64,000 nucleotides of DNA from Nereocystis luetkeana. Its lineage: Eukaryota; Sar; Phaeophyceae; Laminariales; Laminariaceae. The notes under the pieces are model-generated. The model ran no database searches. It was not told the DNA's origin and was given only the letters and a program-made list of their open reading frames with translations. Positions 1 through 13,644 of this stretch are shown piece by piece; positions within the stretch are counted from its first letter, which is position 1; every line of letters begins with the position of its first letter. The position numbers were made by a program, and so were the translations under genes. Location: the NCBI GenBank assembly GCA_031213475.1, contig JARUPZ010000021.1:2972001-3036000 (forward strand), written 5' to 3'.

Positions 1-127
1 CCCCCCCCCACCCCCCCCTCCTCCTCCCTATGACCACGGCCATGCATTATATGAGTACTCCCCCTTCCCGTACCCTCCTTCCTCCCCTCTTTCGTGCCGT
101 TGGCGCTGTGTCTGGTGTCCCTGGCAG

Positions 128-178
128 GACACTCTGCGCGTTCTGACGCTTTGGTTCGCCCATGGGGGTTACGAAGCG
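128..178 (+). CDS. TOR: TOR exon 1 of window (FAT domain)
   Basis: Seventeen codons, [17 protein letters not shown], match the FAT segment that reads [13 protein letters not shown] in human mTOR. The exon lies between a ccctggcag acceptor and a gtgagc donor, phase 0 at both ends. It is not the gene's first exon; upstream exons lie before the window. Confidence 0.93.
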
Positions 179-3100
179 GTGAGCTTCCCTTACCCCTTAC
201 CTCCTTACCTCCTTATCCTTGCCCTCGCCCTCGCTCTCACGTGTACCTTTACGTTTACCCTCTCGATTGAGCAAATGCCTTCTAAGGGTGGTGCCTTGCT
301 TTCACTGAGATCCTCGTGCGACATGAGGAGCTCGATATGTCACAGCCGAAAGGCGAGAACTTCGGAGTGAGGTTTTTTGTTTCGCGCAAGAAAGCAGCCC
401 GACCAGTACTTGTACCAGTGTGCCCTCAAGAAACGCAGTCCCGAAAACATGTACCTCGTGTCCGTAAATGTAAAGATCGCTCTATGATTGATGTTAAGGT
501 CCAGTCGTTTCTTATGTTTACGGTCGCGATGGCGTCCGCGTGCCTACTAAGATCAATTTCGTGGGTTCAAGTCTCTCACCGAGTGCATACTCGTAAGGAC
601 TTTATCTTGCGTAAAAATTGATTGGTTTGAAAGCACGAAAGCGTGAGTTAGCTACACATTCGATGAAAATCGACGAGCGGTGGGAACGCTGAACCCTATG
701 CGCGATTTGAAAAAAATATGAAAGCACGTGCCGGGGGGGGAGACGGGACGACACCCGTGACCACGGCTTGTCCAGAAGAAGCCCGCTGACTGGAAAAACT
801 CCCACGAGTTGACCTGGAAAGTGAAAGTGGTGATTAACCCTTTTAGAACCGCAGTCCCGTTTTGGGGACAAACTATTCAAATTTCAAGTAGTTTGTCCCC
901 AAAACGGGACTGCGGTTCTAAAGGGGTTAATATAACAAAAAAAAGTGGTACGATCGCTCGATTGAGGAGCTCAACCGGTCAGAAATTATCGACGCAACTT
1001 ATTGCAACCCCGACCGTGTGATGAGCCTTTTACCCGTACCCTAAATATTTCCCCTCGCCCTTACCCTTGCCCTCACTATTGCAGTGTATCCTTCTCCTAC
1101 CCTCAAGCCTTGCTCATTTTGTTTTTTTTTCCAAATTTTCCAAATTTCCATTTTTTTTTCCCCCAAATTTGTTTTCCCCGTTTTTTTTTATTTTTTATTT
1201 TTATGTTTCTTCGCCAGCAGCCCTTGGCGGTAAATTTGGAAATTTGTCTGCCCCGGCAAGATTGACCGTGAGCTGCGATAGCGATATACGAAGTACCTTC
1301 GGTTATCACGATTCGTCATTCGTCAGGACTCACCTGTTGAAAAACATATCAAGCGAGGAGTTTTGAGCACTTTCTGTATGTCGTTCTCTGCCGCCCCCCC
1401 CCCTCCCCGTCACTGCACGCCATGTAGTTTAGTGGTCTTCTCGTGGGATCCCGCGGGAACGGCTGGGATTACGCAGGGTGTACCGCGGGATACCGTGGAG
1501 TCTCGTGGGACGTGCCACGGGTTCCCACGGGAATAAACCCGATATTGCACGCCTAGACCTTCTAGGCAGATAGATATATCTATCCCTGATCTGCATGATC
1601 TGTATGATCTGTATAATCTAGCTCATGTTGCCGGGTGGGAGCCGTATAACCTGCATGATCTATTGCAGCACATGTTTCCTGGGTTGAATCTGTACTACTA
1701 TGCAGATCCTGCACAACTTCTCACAGCGGCAGGTGGGGATCTACTGTAGATCATCTAGATGATCTATGAATAGATGGATAGATCATGATTCGTCCGAGAT
1801 GTGAAAAACTGTTAGGCACACTGCCCCTTTTTTGTCGCTCCCTCTTACACCCTCTCTCTGTCTGTCTGTTTTGATGCTCTCTCTCTCTCTTTCTTGCCTA
1901 CCTCGCCGTCGGTATGCGTCGGTCTGCCTTTCTGTCTTGTTGATCGGCCTATCCGTCGGTCTCTCCGATAGGTGAACCGCGAGATGTCCCTTGGACTACA
2001 AGCGTGTGGCGTCGACACCTGGCTAGGAGTAGTGCCCCAGCTGATTGCCAGGGTGCACGCGGCCTCCCCTCGTGTGACGAAGCTTCTCAGAGAGCTCCTC
2101 GTCCGGATAGGCAGAAAGCACCCGCAGGTAAGTTTGGGGGGGGGGGACAAAACTAAACAGATCGGACCGAGCACGATCAAGATAGATCATCTGGATCTTA
2201 GAAAGTACCTGGTACCAGGTATGTCGTTATGAGATCAGACAGATCGCGATCTAGGGTATATTCATCTAGATCCCGTACTTGAAAAGTGTGCCGGTATGAG
2301 ATCGGAAAGATCGCCATCTAGAGTATATTCATCCAGATCCTGTACTCGCACTTGAAAGGCATGCCGTGTGAGATGGGGCAGATCGCGATCTACTGTAGAC
2401 CATCTATTACGGGGGACCATAGTAAATAGGACCAAATATTGTGAGGAGAAATAGGGAAATATGTAGATTTTTTTGTGTATGGTAGGTTCTACTTACTATG
2501 GACCCCCGTAATAGTAGATCCCGTACTTGAGAAATATACCATTTGTAGGGTTGGACAAATCACCATCTAGATCATCTAAATAATGTTCGAAAGCATGCCG
2601 TTGTGTGATGGTACAGATCACGATCTAGATCACATGGATTATGTACTTTAAACTATGCCGTTGTAAGATCGTACATATCACAATCTAGATCACCTAGTAT
2701 ATCCTATTTTTGGCAAGCATGCCGTTGGCAGCATCTGCGTTTTGCTGTAGTCTGGCCGTGAAACACGAAAAACATACCCTGCTACCTGTGATCGGTTCCT
2801 TGTGCATTTTTTTGCCGATTTGAAAACGAAAAAGTGTTGTATTCCGGATCTGAAAGAGTCCTAGACCTCAACCATCGTAAGCCTGACCCCTATTAAATGC
2901 GGCGCAATCGATTTAAATAAAGGGATAATTCGTCGAACCACGAAAAGCTCGTCCCGCCACGCACTTCAGCGTGGTCGTTTTAGTGGAGGTAGAATTTTGT
3001 CGTGTTATGACGAAATTTGTAATGAGGGTACAGCTCGCCTACCCTGGCCCGTCGATAACTAGGTTCCGCCGAATGCACTTAAGAAGCCACGAGCATGTAC

Positions 3101-6100
3101 GCTCGTCAGTACGTCATCCTATCGTACAGAACAACTTGCGGGTGCGCATATACCACGAGCCTCGTGATAAAGGGTTGCCGAAAACACACTTTTTTTTCTT
3201 CTCAATTTCGCCCGAATTCTTCCTGCCAGGTATTCACTTTTGAAGTTTTCTCGCTCATCCCCGGATCCCCGCTTTCCTGCGTTTTTGTATAATCCTGCGT
3301 AACATATATATATATATATATTATGAGCGGAAACCCAGCATCCAGCACCTCCCCGAAAAAAATGGAGGGGCGCGTGATACCACCTATTTAGTATTATTGA
3401 CAATTATTCCTCGGCTCCAGGAACTGAGTGTTCAGGCCGAATATACGCGTTTTACTCGGCGGGACTGTCAAAAACACCGGTAGACTCGTTAGAATGCTCC
3501 CCGGAGTTTTCCGAGAGTTTTCTGGAACGGTTCTCCATTTCTCCAGAGTCCTAGCTTGATTTTTGGAGCAGCCAATCACTTTTCTCTCGAGAGTCAGAAG
3601 TAATATTGTTTGTCAGAACTGGGGGCAGAAATAATGGATCTTTGGACATTTTTGGTGAAAAATGATCATGTCCTCAGAACTGGCGATATGCACGAACAGC
3701 CAAGCTACGAACGACTCTGGAGAAACGGAAAGTTGCTCAAGAAACCTCTCGGAAAATTAACGGTGGCATTCTGAGGAGTGTAGCGGTGTTTTTGACGCTC
3801 CCGCCGAGCAAATCGCGGGGTCTCCGCAAAAAACAAACTGTTCTTAGAGCCCTTCAAATTCTTCCTATAATAATTGGTATGAGACCCGTGGCCGCAAAAG
3901 AAGGCCTAAGGCCAGCTTGGATTCTTCGCTGGATCGGTGAAAAAAAAAGACTTTTCGAGGAAAAACAGGGTTTCACGGCCAGACTAGCGCGGTTACTGCC
4001 CATTGTGAGATGCTTATCGACCCCTCCCGGCGTATATTTTATAAAGTGCGCAAAAGGCGTTTGATACAAATCACCTTCGGAAAAGTGCGCGACCTGCAGT
4101 ACAGCAGTAGCTCTCGCGGATGAAATTGACATGGTCTGGTGGTGTTGGAAATCTTGCGGGCGATCAGCTGGAAAAAAAAAACAGTTCCTTGACTCGATGG
4201 TTGTCGTTATGATTATCTCACACCTCGGACATATCATTTACAGATAGATCATCTACAGATCATCTATATATCATATATATATCATCCACAGATCATCTAC
4301 AGGCCATGTACAGATTATCCACACCTCATCTACAGATCATCCACAGATCATCTACAGATCATCCTCGGATCATCCACAGATCATCCACGTATCATCTATA
4401 GATCATCTACAGATCATCCACAGATCATCTATAGATCATCTACAGATTATCTACAGATTATCTACAGATCTTCCACAGGCCATCTGCAGATCATCTACAG
4501 ACCATCTACAGATCATCTACAGATCATTCCCACTTCAAGGCGTACGTACCGTAGTCCCGATGTTGTATGATCTAGATCATGTTGCCGGGTGGGAGCCGTA
4601 AAATCTGCGTCATCTATCAATAGCACATGGTGGTTCCTGGGTTGGATTTATACTACACAGATCCTGCACGAACTCTCACAGCAGCAGGTAAGGAACTCGT
4701 TTATGTAGATGGCCTAGGTAATGGTCCAGTTGAGGTGTGAATTAGTCTGCCCCGAGAAATTTCCTAGGCGATGGAATGGGATCTGACCTTTAAGTATGGT
4801 GTGGGGAATGTTCTGTGAAGTCCGATCTCTGAATTTTTTTCTGCCCCCCCCTTTCCCGATGGTCGACGGAAACAGGCGCTGATCTACCCGATCACCGTGG
4901 CGAGCAAGACTTCCTCCCGGCCTCGACAAGAGGTAAGTGACCGACGCGTTGCAGCAGGTAGGGTACGGTGCTGCTACGGTGCACTTGCTCCCAGAGTGCA
5001 GCGGGATGGGGTGTGCTGTCGGGCGTTGGTTGGTAGTGACGATGGTGGTTTTAAATGACGGACAGTAGGTCCTGCGATGGGGTAGGGCATGCTACATTTG
5101 AGCGCAGTAGGGTGAGTGCAGTAGGGTGTTGTTGGTAGATGTTCATGAGATGGTATCAGATGGTAGTGGTGATGGTGGTGGTGGTGGTGGTAGTAATGTT
5201 GGGCGTCTGCTGCGATAGGGGTAGTGGCAGTGGTGTAACCGTTGTGACCCTTTTAGGGCAAACTGCTCATGTGCTGGCCCGTTTTGGGGACAAAATAACT
5301 CAAATTATATGCTAAAACCCATCCGTTTTAAGGCGATAGTAGAGATAAGACCATCCGGTTTAAGGCCACGGTAGAGATAAGACCATCCGTTTTAAGAACA
5401 TGGTTGAGATAAGACCATCCGTTTAAGGCCATCGTCGAGATGAGACCATACGGTTTAAGGCCATATTATAGATAAGACCATCCGTTTTAAGACCATAGTA
5501 GAGATAAGACCATCCGTTTAAGGCCATAGGATATATAAGACCATCCTTTTTAAGGCCATAGAAGAGGTAGAACCATATGGTTTAAGGCCATAGTAGAGAT
5601 AAAACCATCCGTTTTAAGACCATAGTAGAGGTACGACCATCCGTTTTAAGGCCATAGCAGAGATAAGGCCATCCGTTTAAGGCCGTAATAGAGGTAAGAC
5701 CATCCGTTTAAGGCGATAGTAGAGATAATACCACCCGTTTGAAGGCTATAGTAGAGATGAGACCATCCGTTTAAGGCCATAGTAGAGGTAAGACAACCCG
5801 TTTTAAGGCCATAGAGGTAAGACAACCCGTTTTAAGGCCATAGTATTGATAAGACCATCTGTTTAAGGCCATAATGTAGATAAGACCATCCGTTTTAAGG
5901 CCGTAGTAGAGATAAGACGATCCGTTTTGAGGCCAGTAGAGATAAGACCATCCTGTTTAAGGTCATGGTTGAGATAAGACCATCCGTTTAAGGCGATAGT
6001 AGAGATAAAACCATCCGTTTTAAGGCCATAGCTTAGATAAAACCATCCGGTTTAAGGCCACGGTAGAAATAATACCATGTAAGTCGGCTTAGCCACGAGA

Positions 6101-9100
6101 AAACAAACTGGTAGGTCTACGTAGTAGCATGGGATCGTATTTTTAGAACATGAGACCAAATCGGAGAGGAGACCACATCAAACTACAGTAGGTTTGCTTT
6201 CACGGGTGATTTAGAACCGCAGTCCCGTTTTGGGGGACAAACTACTCAAATTTCAAGTATTTGTTTTCCCCAAAACGGGGCTGCGGCTCTAAAGGGCCTA
6301 AAACGTTTCTGAGAAGCTACCCAATGAGGCACGACGTACATATCGGTGGTATCGCCTTCGTGTTTTTACAACACGATGCGTGTCAACACACTGGGCGGAA
6401 ATATAAGGACCATTTATATATCAATATGATTCCAAGCGGTCCTTATATTTACGCCCACAGTGGCAGGCACCAGTTTTTTTTGCGAGGGAGGTGACCAGTA
6501 TATATGGATACCAGGTAACAGGTACCAGTATATGTACCAGTATTTTTTAATACTGGTACATACACCGCCCTGGTCGGAAATGTAAGGATCTTTTATACAT
6601 TAATATCGATACTAAGCGGTCCTTACATTTACGCCCAGAGTGGTACATTTTGTTTGTGGTCTCGTCTTCGCCTTTGCTTTCTGTCCCTTTCGTGCTTGAT
6701 TTTTTTTTTTTTAGCTGTCCTCCTTCTTGTCGTCGTCGTCCAAGGAAGCCTTGTTGGACAGCGATGAGCCTGTTTCGTTTGTTTCCTGTTGCCTGGTGCA
6801 TCCTCTACCAGGATAGCAAGATACCAGACTGTCTATGCTACTCGTATCTGTCACAACCTGCTGTGGCTTCCTTTTGTTTCGTTTTTTTGTTGTGCTTCGG
6901 TTTGCTTGTTGTTTCCCCTCCGTTTTTATTGCTGCTCCGTGTAGATGTATATAGCTGTGTTGGTTTATTGCGCACGCTTTTCGTGTTGTCTGCCACTTGT
7001 CCTTCTGGGGGGCACGACACGTACGATGTATCGTGGGTTTGTTGTTGGGGATTGGGATTGAATTGCCCTGAAAGTATCGAAGTATTTTTGAAAATCTCGA
7101 GAGATTGAATTGGCGTTTTTGACGGCCGATCTTTCAGTGAAGATTGAGAATCGAAAGTTGGTTGATTCACTCTTCGTTCAATCTCAATGTTTTGTTTTTT
7201 TGTTTGGGAAGTGACCAGTATATATGAATGCCAGGTTACAGGTACCAGCCAGTATATATACCAGTAGTTCAATGCTGGTACATATACCACCCTGGTTGGG
7301 AATATAAGGATATTTTATGCACTAATATTTACACCAACCGTTCCTTATATTTACGGTCGGAGTGGTACGGGTACTGATCGGGTTATAACCTTTGCACCAC
7401 TGCAAACACGATGACGCTCTACTGTAATTACCTGGGGTACCGAAGTAAAGAGGGTATAGCTGAAATCGCACAGGGATGCGTGCGATCGTTTTTTTTTTTT
7501 TTTTTTAATCAGCACTCCTTCCTCGACGGCGGTCCGTGAGAAGGGTGCTGAAAAAAGTCGAACGATATACGTACATACCCTGGTAAATATTTGCGGAAGG
7601 GGGTCCCTCTCTCTCTTATCTCGATCTCTCGAGCATTTTTTTTTTGCCGGAAAACGCCTTTTCTCGGTTTTGGAGGCAACCTTATCAACCTTCCCGTTGT
7701 TAGAGCACTGAACAACGATCGTTCGTCGCCCCCCCCCCCCTGTACTGTGCGAGCGAATTGAACGCTCGTTTGGGGTATATATATACCAGGTATTAATAAA
7801 AAAATAGTAGTTTAGGGCACGACGATAAAAAGTGGCGTTTTTTTTTTTTTTTTTTTCCCTTCAAACGTCGGTTTTGGGGTGGGATATGTAGATAGCTCCT
7901 TTTAGAATGAGGAGCGAAGATAAATAAATCATGAGGACCCCCCCCCCAAGAAAATGTAAGTGCTTTCCCCTAGCCCAGCACACGTCGAGTGTTGTGGTGG
8001 TGGTGGTGGTGGTGGTGGAGGTGGTGGGGGTGGCGGTGATGAATGATGAGGATGGGGATGCGTGTGCCATGGTGGTGGCAGTAGTGGAGATCACGGCAAT
8101 GTGGATGATGGGGATGCGTGCCATGGTAGTGGTGGTGGTGGTGGTGGTGGTGTTAGTTAGTAAACATTAGGTTTTGTTTTTTTTTTGCGTATTTTTTTAT
8201 CCACCTACTTCGAAGTTTACCGTATACCAGTCGATCCCGAAATGTAAACGTCAACTTGGATTGTATAGTTATATACAATCGGTCGTTCTATTCCGGATAT
8301 AATGGTATAAAATGCGTGTCGTGTGTCGTGCAATGGTGATGATGATACCCACGCTGCCGGCGTGTCTGCAGTCCCCCACCCCCCACGCATGACATCGAGT
8401 ACCTCTCTCCTATCGAGTACACCCCCCCCCCCTCCCCACCACCCCACCCGCCGTCCATGCAACCCCATCATCGTCTGTGCGGCTTTTGCTTGGAAATTTC
8501 TCGTTTTTTTTCCGGAAAATATTTCAGGCGGCAGGGGCGGTAATGGCGGACATGCGGAAGCAGTATCCCGTGTTGGTCGAGGAGGCGTCTCTTTTTTCAA
8601 GGGCGATGATCAAGGTGGGGTACCACGCTCTGCTTCCTCTACTTGCTGTGCTTGCAGTGCTTGCCTTGGCTGCGCCTTTGCTTGCCTTGCTTTGCCTTGA
8701 TTTGCCTTGCTTGCCTTGCTTGCCTTGCTTGCCTTGCTTGCCTTGCTTGCCTTGCTTGCCTTGCTTGCCTTGCTTGCCTTGCTTGCCTTGCTTGCCTTGC
8801 TTGCCTTGCTTGCCTTGCTTGCCTTGCTTGCCTTGCTTGCCTTGCTTGCCTTGCTTGCCTTGCTTGCCTTGCTTGCCTTGCTTGCCTTGCTTGCCTTGCT
8901 TGCCTTGCTTGCCTTGCTTGCCTTGCTTGCCTTGCTTGCCTTGCTTGCCTTGCTTGCCTTGCTTGCCTTGCTTGCCTTGCTTGCCTTGCTTGCCTTGCTT
9001 GCCTTGCTTGCCTTGCTTGCCTTGCTTGCCTTGCTTGCCTTGCTTGCCTTGCTTCCGTTGTTTGTCTTGCTTGCCTTGCTTTGCCTTGCTTGTTTTGCTT

Positions 9101-12100
9101 GCCTTGCTTGTTTTGCTTGCATTGCTTTGCCTTGCTTTGCCTTGCTTTGCCTTGCTTGCCTTGCTTTGCCTTGCTTGCCTTGCTTGCCTTGCTTGCCTTG
9201 CTTTGCCTTGCTTGCCTTGCTTTGCCTTGCTTGCCTTGCTTTGCCTTGCTTGCCTTGCTTTGCCTTGCTTGCCTTGCTTGCCTTGCTTGCCTTGCTTCCG
9301 TTGTTCGTCTTGCTTGCCTGGCTTGCCTTGCTTGCCTTGCTTGCCTTGCTTGCCTTGCTTGCCTTGCTTGCCTTGCTTGCCTTGCTTGCCTTGCTTCCGT
9401 TGTTCGTCTTGCTTGCCTGGCTTGGCTTGCTTGGCTTGCTTGGCTTGCTTGCCTTGCTTTGCCTTGCTTGCCTTGCTTGCCTTGCTTTGCCTTGCTTGCC
9501 TTGCTTGCCTTGCTTGCCTTGCTTGCCTTGCTTTGCCTTGCTTGCCCTGCTTGCCTTGCTTGCTATGCCAGTGCATTCGTGGCTTAGTTTCTCAATTTGT
9601 ATCTCTCTGTTTTCGTTCGTTTTTTATTTTGTGCGGCCCTTCTGTGTTCTCTTATATTTTCTTCTTCTGTTCCACTCTCGTGTTGTGTTGTGTTGTGTGT
9701 GTGTTTTTTTTTTTTTCCTCCTTTTTCTCAAGGTGACGTTTTTTCTTTTTTTGTCGAGTTCCGAGTTTGTTTTCAATTGCCGCAATCAATCATCGCGGTT
9801 TATCTTCTGTTTTATTTCGGTTTGTTCGGTGAGCAGGTGGCCATGACGTGGTCGGAGGTCTGGCACGAGGGTCTGGAGGAGGCGTCACGCATGTACTTCG
9901 GAGACGACAACGTCGAGGGCATGCTCAATCGATTGCAGGTGAAGACAGTGCTGCTGTTGTTCGGTCATGTGTGCTGGTGCTGATGTTGGTGGTGTTGTTG
10001 GTGCTGTAGGTGTCTGTGTTGATGTTTTCGCCGTCGCTGTTGCGGTTGCTCTTGCTGCCTTTCTACATCTACGAGCTAGTCCTTGCCCATCTACGAGTCT
10101 GCCCTTGCCCATCTACGAGCCAGCCTTTGCCCATCAACGAGCCAACCCTTGCTCATCTACGTACGGCGGGGAACATGGAAGTACATGCCTGCGCCTTTTA
10201 TCGAGAAGGCTCTGCGGTAAAACCTATGTCCACACAGTTGCGCGTTTTGCATTCTGTTCTCTTGTTCTATGCGCTGCTAGTGGTAGCTATGGTATTCCTA
10301 TGCCTGTTGGTTAGCTTTTTTTTCCCCTACGATCTTTTTTTTTTTGCTGCTCTCTGTTTTTGTTCTATTTACTACTAATATTAACTTTATTTTTCCTACG
10401 CCGCCTATTGTTTAGCTTGTTCGTTCCCCTATGGCTATCTGTTTTCTTATATCATTTTCATCCCTATGTTTATTATATACCTCCTGGTAGCTTCTTAGTT
10501 TTCCCTATCATTTGTTTGTCTTCGGACGTGTTTTTTTCACCCCGGCTGCCCCCCCCCCCCCGCGCCCCTAAAACGCCGCCGCGGCCACAACCCCCGCCCC
10601 CGCCCTCCCAAAACAGATGCTACATGCCCTCCTACCCTGGACCGCCGCCGCCACCGCCGCCGCTGCAGCCTCCGCCGCGGCAGCAGGCGGTGGAGGGGGC
10701 GGAGGGGCGGGAGGGGCTACCTCGTGGGGCGCGCAGTACAATGCCGCGACCGGGCGGGGGGCGGAGTGGGGGGGGAAGGCTTACCCTGCTGCCCCCCACG
10801 GGGGGGGAGGGGCTGGTATTCACGCGTCCCCTCTTGGAGGCCTCGCCGCTGGTGACGGTCCGGCGGCGGACACGGTGCGAGGGGTGGCGTTTTTGCATCT
10901 GCACGGCAGGGACTTGGGGGAGGCGTGGGATTGGGTGCAGCGGTACTTGCGTTCGAGAAGGGAGGCCGATCTGTTGCAGGTACGCATTTATTAGACTTTG
11001 TGCGATACTCTTACGAGGGACCCTAGTAAATAGGACCTACGGTACACGCAAAATCCTATATATGAATCTATTTTTATTGTCACGGGGGACCATAGTTAAT
11101 GTTGTCACGGGGGACCATAGTTACCACTTTCCTGAAAGCTCAACATTAAAAATACGAGAGGCTGTCTGGTACCTGGTAATATTTATTATATTACGGGGGA
11201 CCATAGTTAATAGGACCTGTGGTGTACATAAAAACCTACATATTTAACCATTTTCACTAACAATATTTGGTCCTATTAGCTATGGTCCCCCGTAATAACA
11301 ACATTTGGTCCTATTTACTATGGTCCCCCGTAATAATGGGTTTTTTTTTCCGCTCATGGGTAACGGCGGGGGGTGTACTCATGTCATGCATGGCCGTAAT
11401 CGTATGGGGGGGGGGGGGGCGTACGCATGTGTTGCTTGCCTTAGTCATTCAGCCATCGACTACGCATCCCTTTCGAGACGGAGCATCGTTTCTACCTCTA
11501 AGACTGGTGGGGTGGGCAGGTGAGGGAGAGGAAGGAGGGCGGGGGGTGGGGTGGGTGTACTCGATATCATGCATGGCCGTAGTGGGGATGGAGAGGGGCG
11601 GCGGCGGGGGGGGGGGGAGATAGTCTTGTCTTTTTATTTTTTGTTTTTTATTCTTATGTTTTGTTTTCTCGCTGTGTGGTGTCCGTGCTTTAACCCCTTC
11701 TTCGGGTTTCTTCTTGTTGGCTTATCGCGAGCGGGCGGGGTAATAAAAGAAACGGGAGCCATCGCCATGTGCTATGATATCTCCGTCCGGACAACCTAAT
11801 CTTGTCTTTGCTGCTGCTCCTGCCCCCCCCCCCCCGCGCGCGCGCGCGCACGCACCTCCCCCCTTCCCCTCTTCCTCAGGCATGGGACATCTATTACCAC
11901 GTGTTCCGCAAGATTTCGCGGCAGTTGACCACTCTGAAGCACATCGAGTTGAGGCATGTGGCTCCCGCTCTGCGCCACGCGAGGGACCTGCAGCTTGCGG
12001 TGCCTGGCACGTACCGGTGAGGGGGGGTGGCGTTCTGGCGGAGATTTTGGGGCGTGTTGGAGGCGTTTTTGTCTTGTTTTTGCTGCGTACCGATGAGGGG

Positions 12101-13602
12101 GGTGGCGTTCTGGTGGAGATTTTAAGGCGTGTCTGGGGCGTTCTTGTCTTGTTTTTGCTGCGGTTTTAAGTCGATAGCGCTGTTGCAGGTGTGTTTTGAA
12201 GGGAGGGGAGGAGGGGGGGGGGCGGCGGGAGAGAGGGAGAAAGAGAGACAGAGGAAAGGAGAGCAGGAAGAAGAGTCTGTTTAGGTCGATTCTCTTGATT
12301 GATTCGGTTTTATTCAGTTGATTGATTCGATCCTTCCAGTTGGTTCGATTGATGCAGTTCGTTCGACTCGTTCCATCCGTTGAGCTCAGCCGATTAATTC
12401 GGTTTATTTTTTTATGCAGTTTACCGCTCCATGCGTGCATTTGCCTCAGAAATGTTAACTCGATCCGTTCGACTAATTCGATGCGGGAGGGGGGGTGGTG
12501 GCAGGCACTATTCATACTTCGACGAAGTCACATTTTTCCTGTACTGACATCCTTCAACTCAGCAGCTCCTCCAGGTTTTGGGTTGCTGATGTTTTCAAAC
12601 ATTTTTGTTGGTAAAGACCAGCGATTCGATGCTCAACACCTGAAACCAAAGAATATCCCCACAGTTCATGATCTAGCTCTTTCATGGCAGATGTATTCCT
12701 AATCTGTATGGTATGTATGATCTGTGCGATCTGTATGATTTTCGTGTGGTAGTTCATGTTGGCGGGTGGGAGCCGCGTCAGTTTCATGGTCTGGCACATA
12801 TTCTGTGGGCTGAATCTGTAGTGGACAGGTCCCGCAGTCTGGCACGTACTATGCAGATCCTCCACAACCTCTTAAATCGGTAGGTTAGGAGCTAGATGAT
12901 CTAGATATATAACTGCTGTAGATGATCTATCTATCATCTGCCCGACGGGTGACACGTTGTCTCGGCGCTTCTCAATACCTGGTACCGGGTATGTTTTATT
13001 TTCTTTCATGTGCTACCGCCCCTCATGCTTTCATGTTTTCATGTTTTGTGTGTGTGTTTGTTGCTTTTTTATGTTTATTTTTTTTCTTGCAGGGCCCATG
13101 CTGATGTCGTTCGTATTCAGTCCTTCGCGACTACCGTAGAAGTCATCACGTGGTCCAAGCAGCGCCCCAGGAGGATGACCATACACGGGGGTGAGACTGA
13201 CTGATTGATGGGAGCATAGACGTTGATAGTGATCGTGTTGTTGTCGTCGTGCGTTGTTGTTGCTGGTGTTGTTGCTTTTGAGTGTTACGTAGTAGCAGTA
13301 GTAGTGGTACTGTAGTAGTAGCAGTAGCAGTAGCAGTAGCAGTAGTAGTACTGTAGTAGTAGCAGTATTAGTAACAGTAGTAGTAGTAGTAGTAGCAGTA
13401 GCAGTAGCAGTAGCAGTAGCAGTAGTAGTACTGTAGTAGTAGCAGTATTAGTAACAGTAGTAGCAGTAGTAGTAGTAGCAGTAGCAGTAGCAGTAGTAGT
13501 ACTGTAGTAGTAGCAGTATTAGTAACAGTAGTAGCAGTAGTAGCAGCAGTAGTGGCAGTAGATATGGTAGCGATAGCAGCAGAGATGGTGACAGTAGCAG
13601 CG

Positions 13603-13644
<42 letters not shown>

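Larger units (their letters stand above)
179..1971. other. TOR intron 1, repeat-filled
   Basis: Non-coding. It holds a tRNA-related repeat (about 500-833), a palindromic TTAA MITE (834-930), T- and C-rich runs at 1,110-1,210 and 1,390-1,410, a GATC-rich dispersed repeat (1,560-1,800) and a CTCT-rich stretch near 1,850-1,900. Confidence 0.8.
2128..4875. other. TOR intron 2, repeat-filled
   Basis: Holds three diverged copies of a roughly 60-bp GATC/tctagat unit (2,170-2,400 and 2,510-2,720), a TA MITE (2,407-2,511), a 476-bp inverted-repeat element (3,401-3,876), a catctacagat satellite (4,235-4,535) and a GATC-rich repeat (4,560-4,710). No coding sequence recognised. Confidence 0.7.
4933..8527. 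other. TOR intron 3, repeat-filled
   Basis: Holds ggt/gtg-rich sequence (5,040-5,240), a 33-bp minisatellite (5,310-6,085), TTAA and TACCAC MITEs (5,247; 6,211; 6,387; 6,561; 7,285), T-runs, and a gtg/ggt trinucleotide run (7,990-8,155). No coding sequence recognised. Confidence 0.7.

Noticed and set aside
5310-6085. CRISPR-like array
   Set aside because: Units abut without unique spacers, vary freely, and lie in a eukaryotic intron.
8477-9846. Very long open frames (up to 419 codons) of repeated Cys-Leu-Pro, Leu-Ala-Leu or Lys-Gln-Gly
   Set aside because: They are translations of a 9-bp satellite inside a TOR intron; no conserved domain, and open in every direction.
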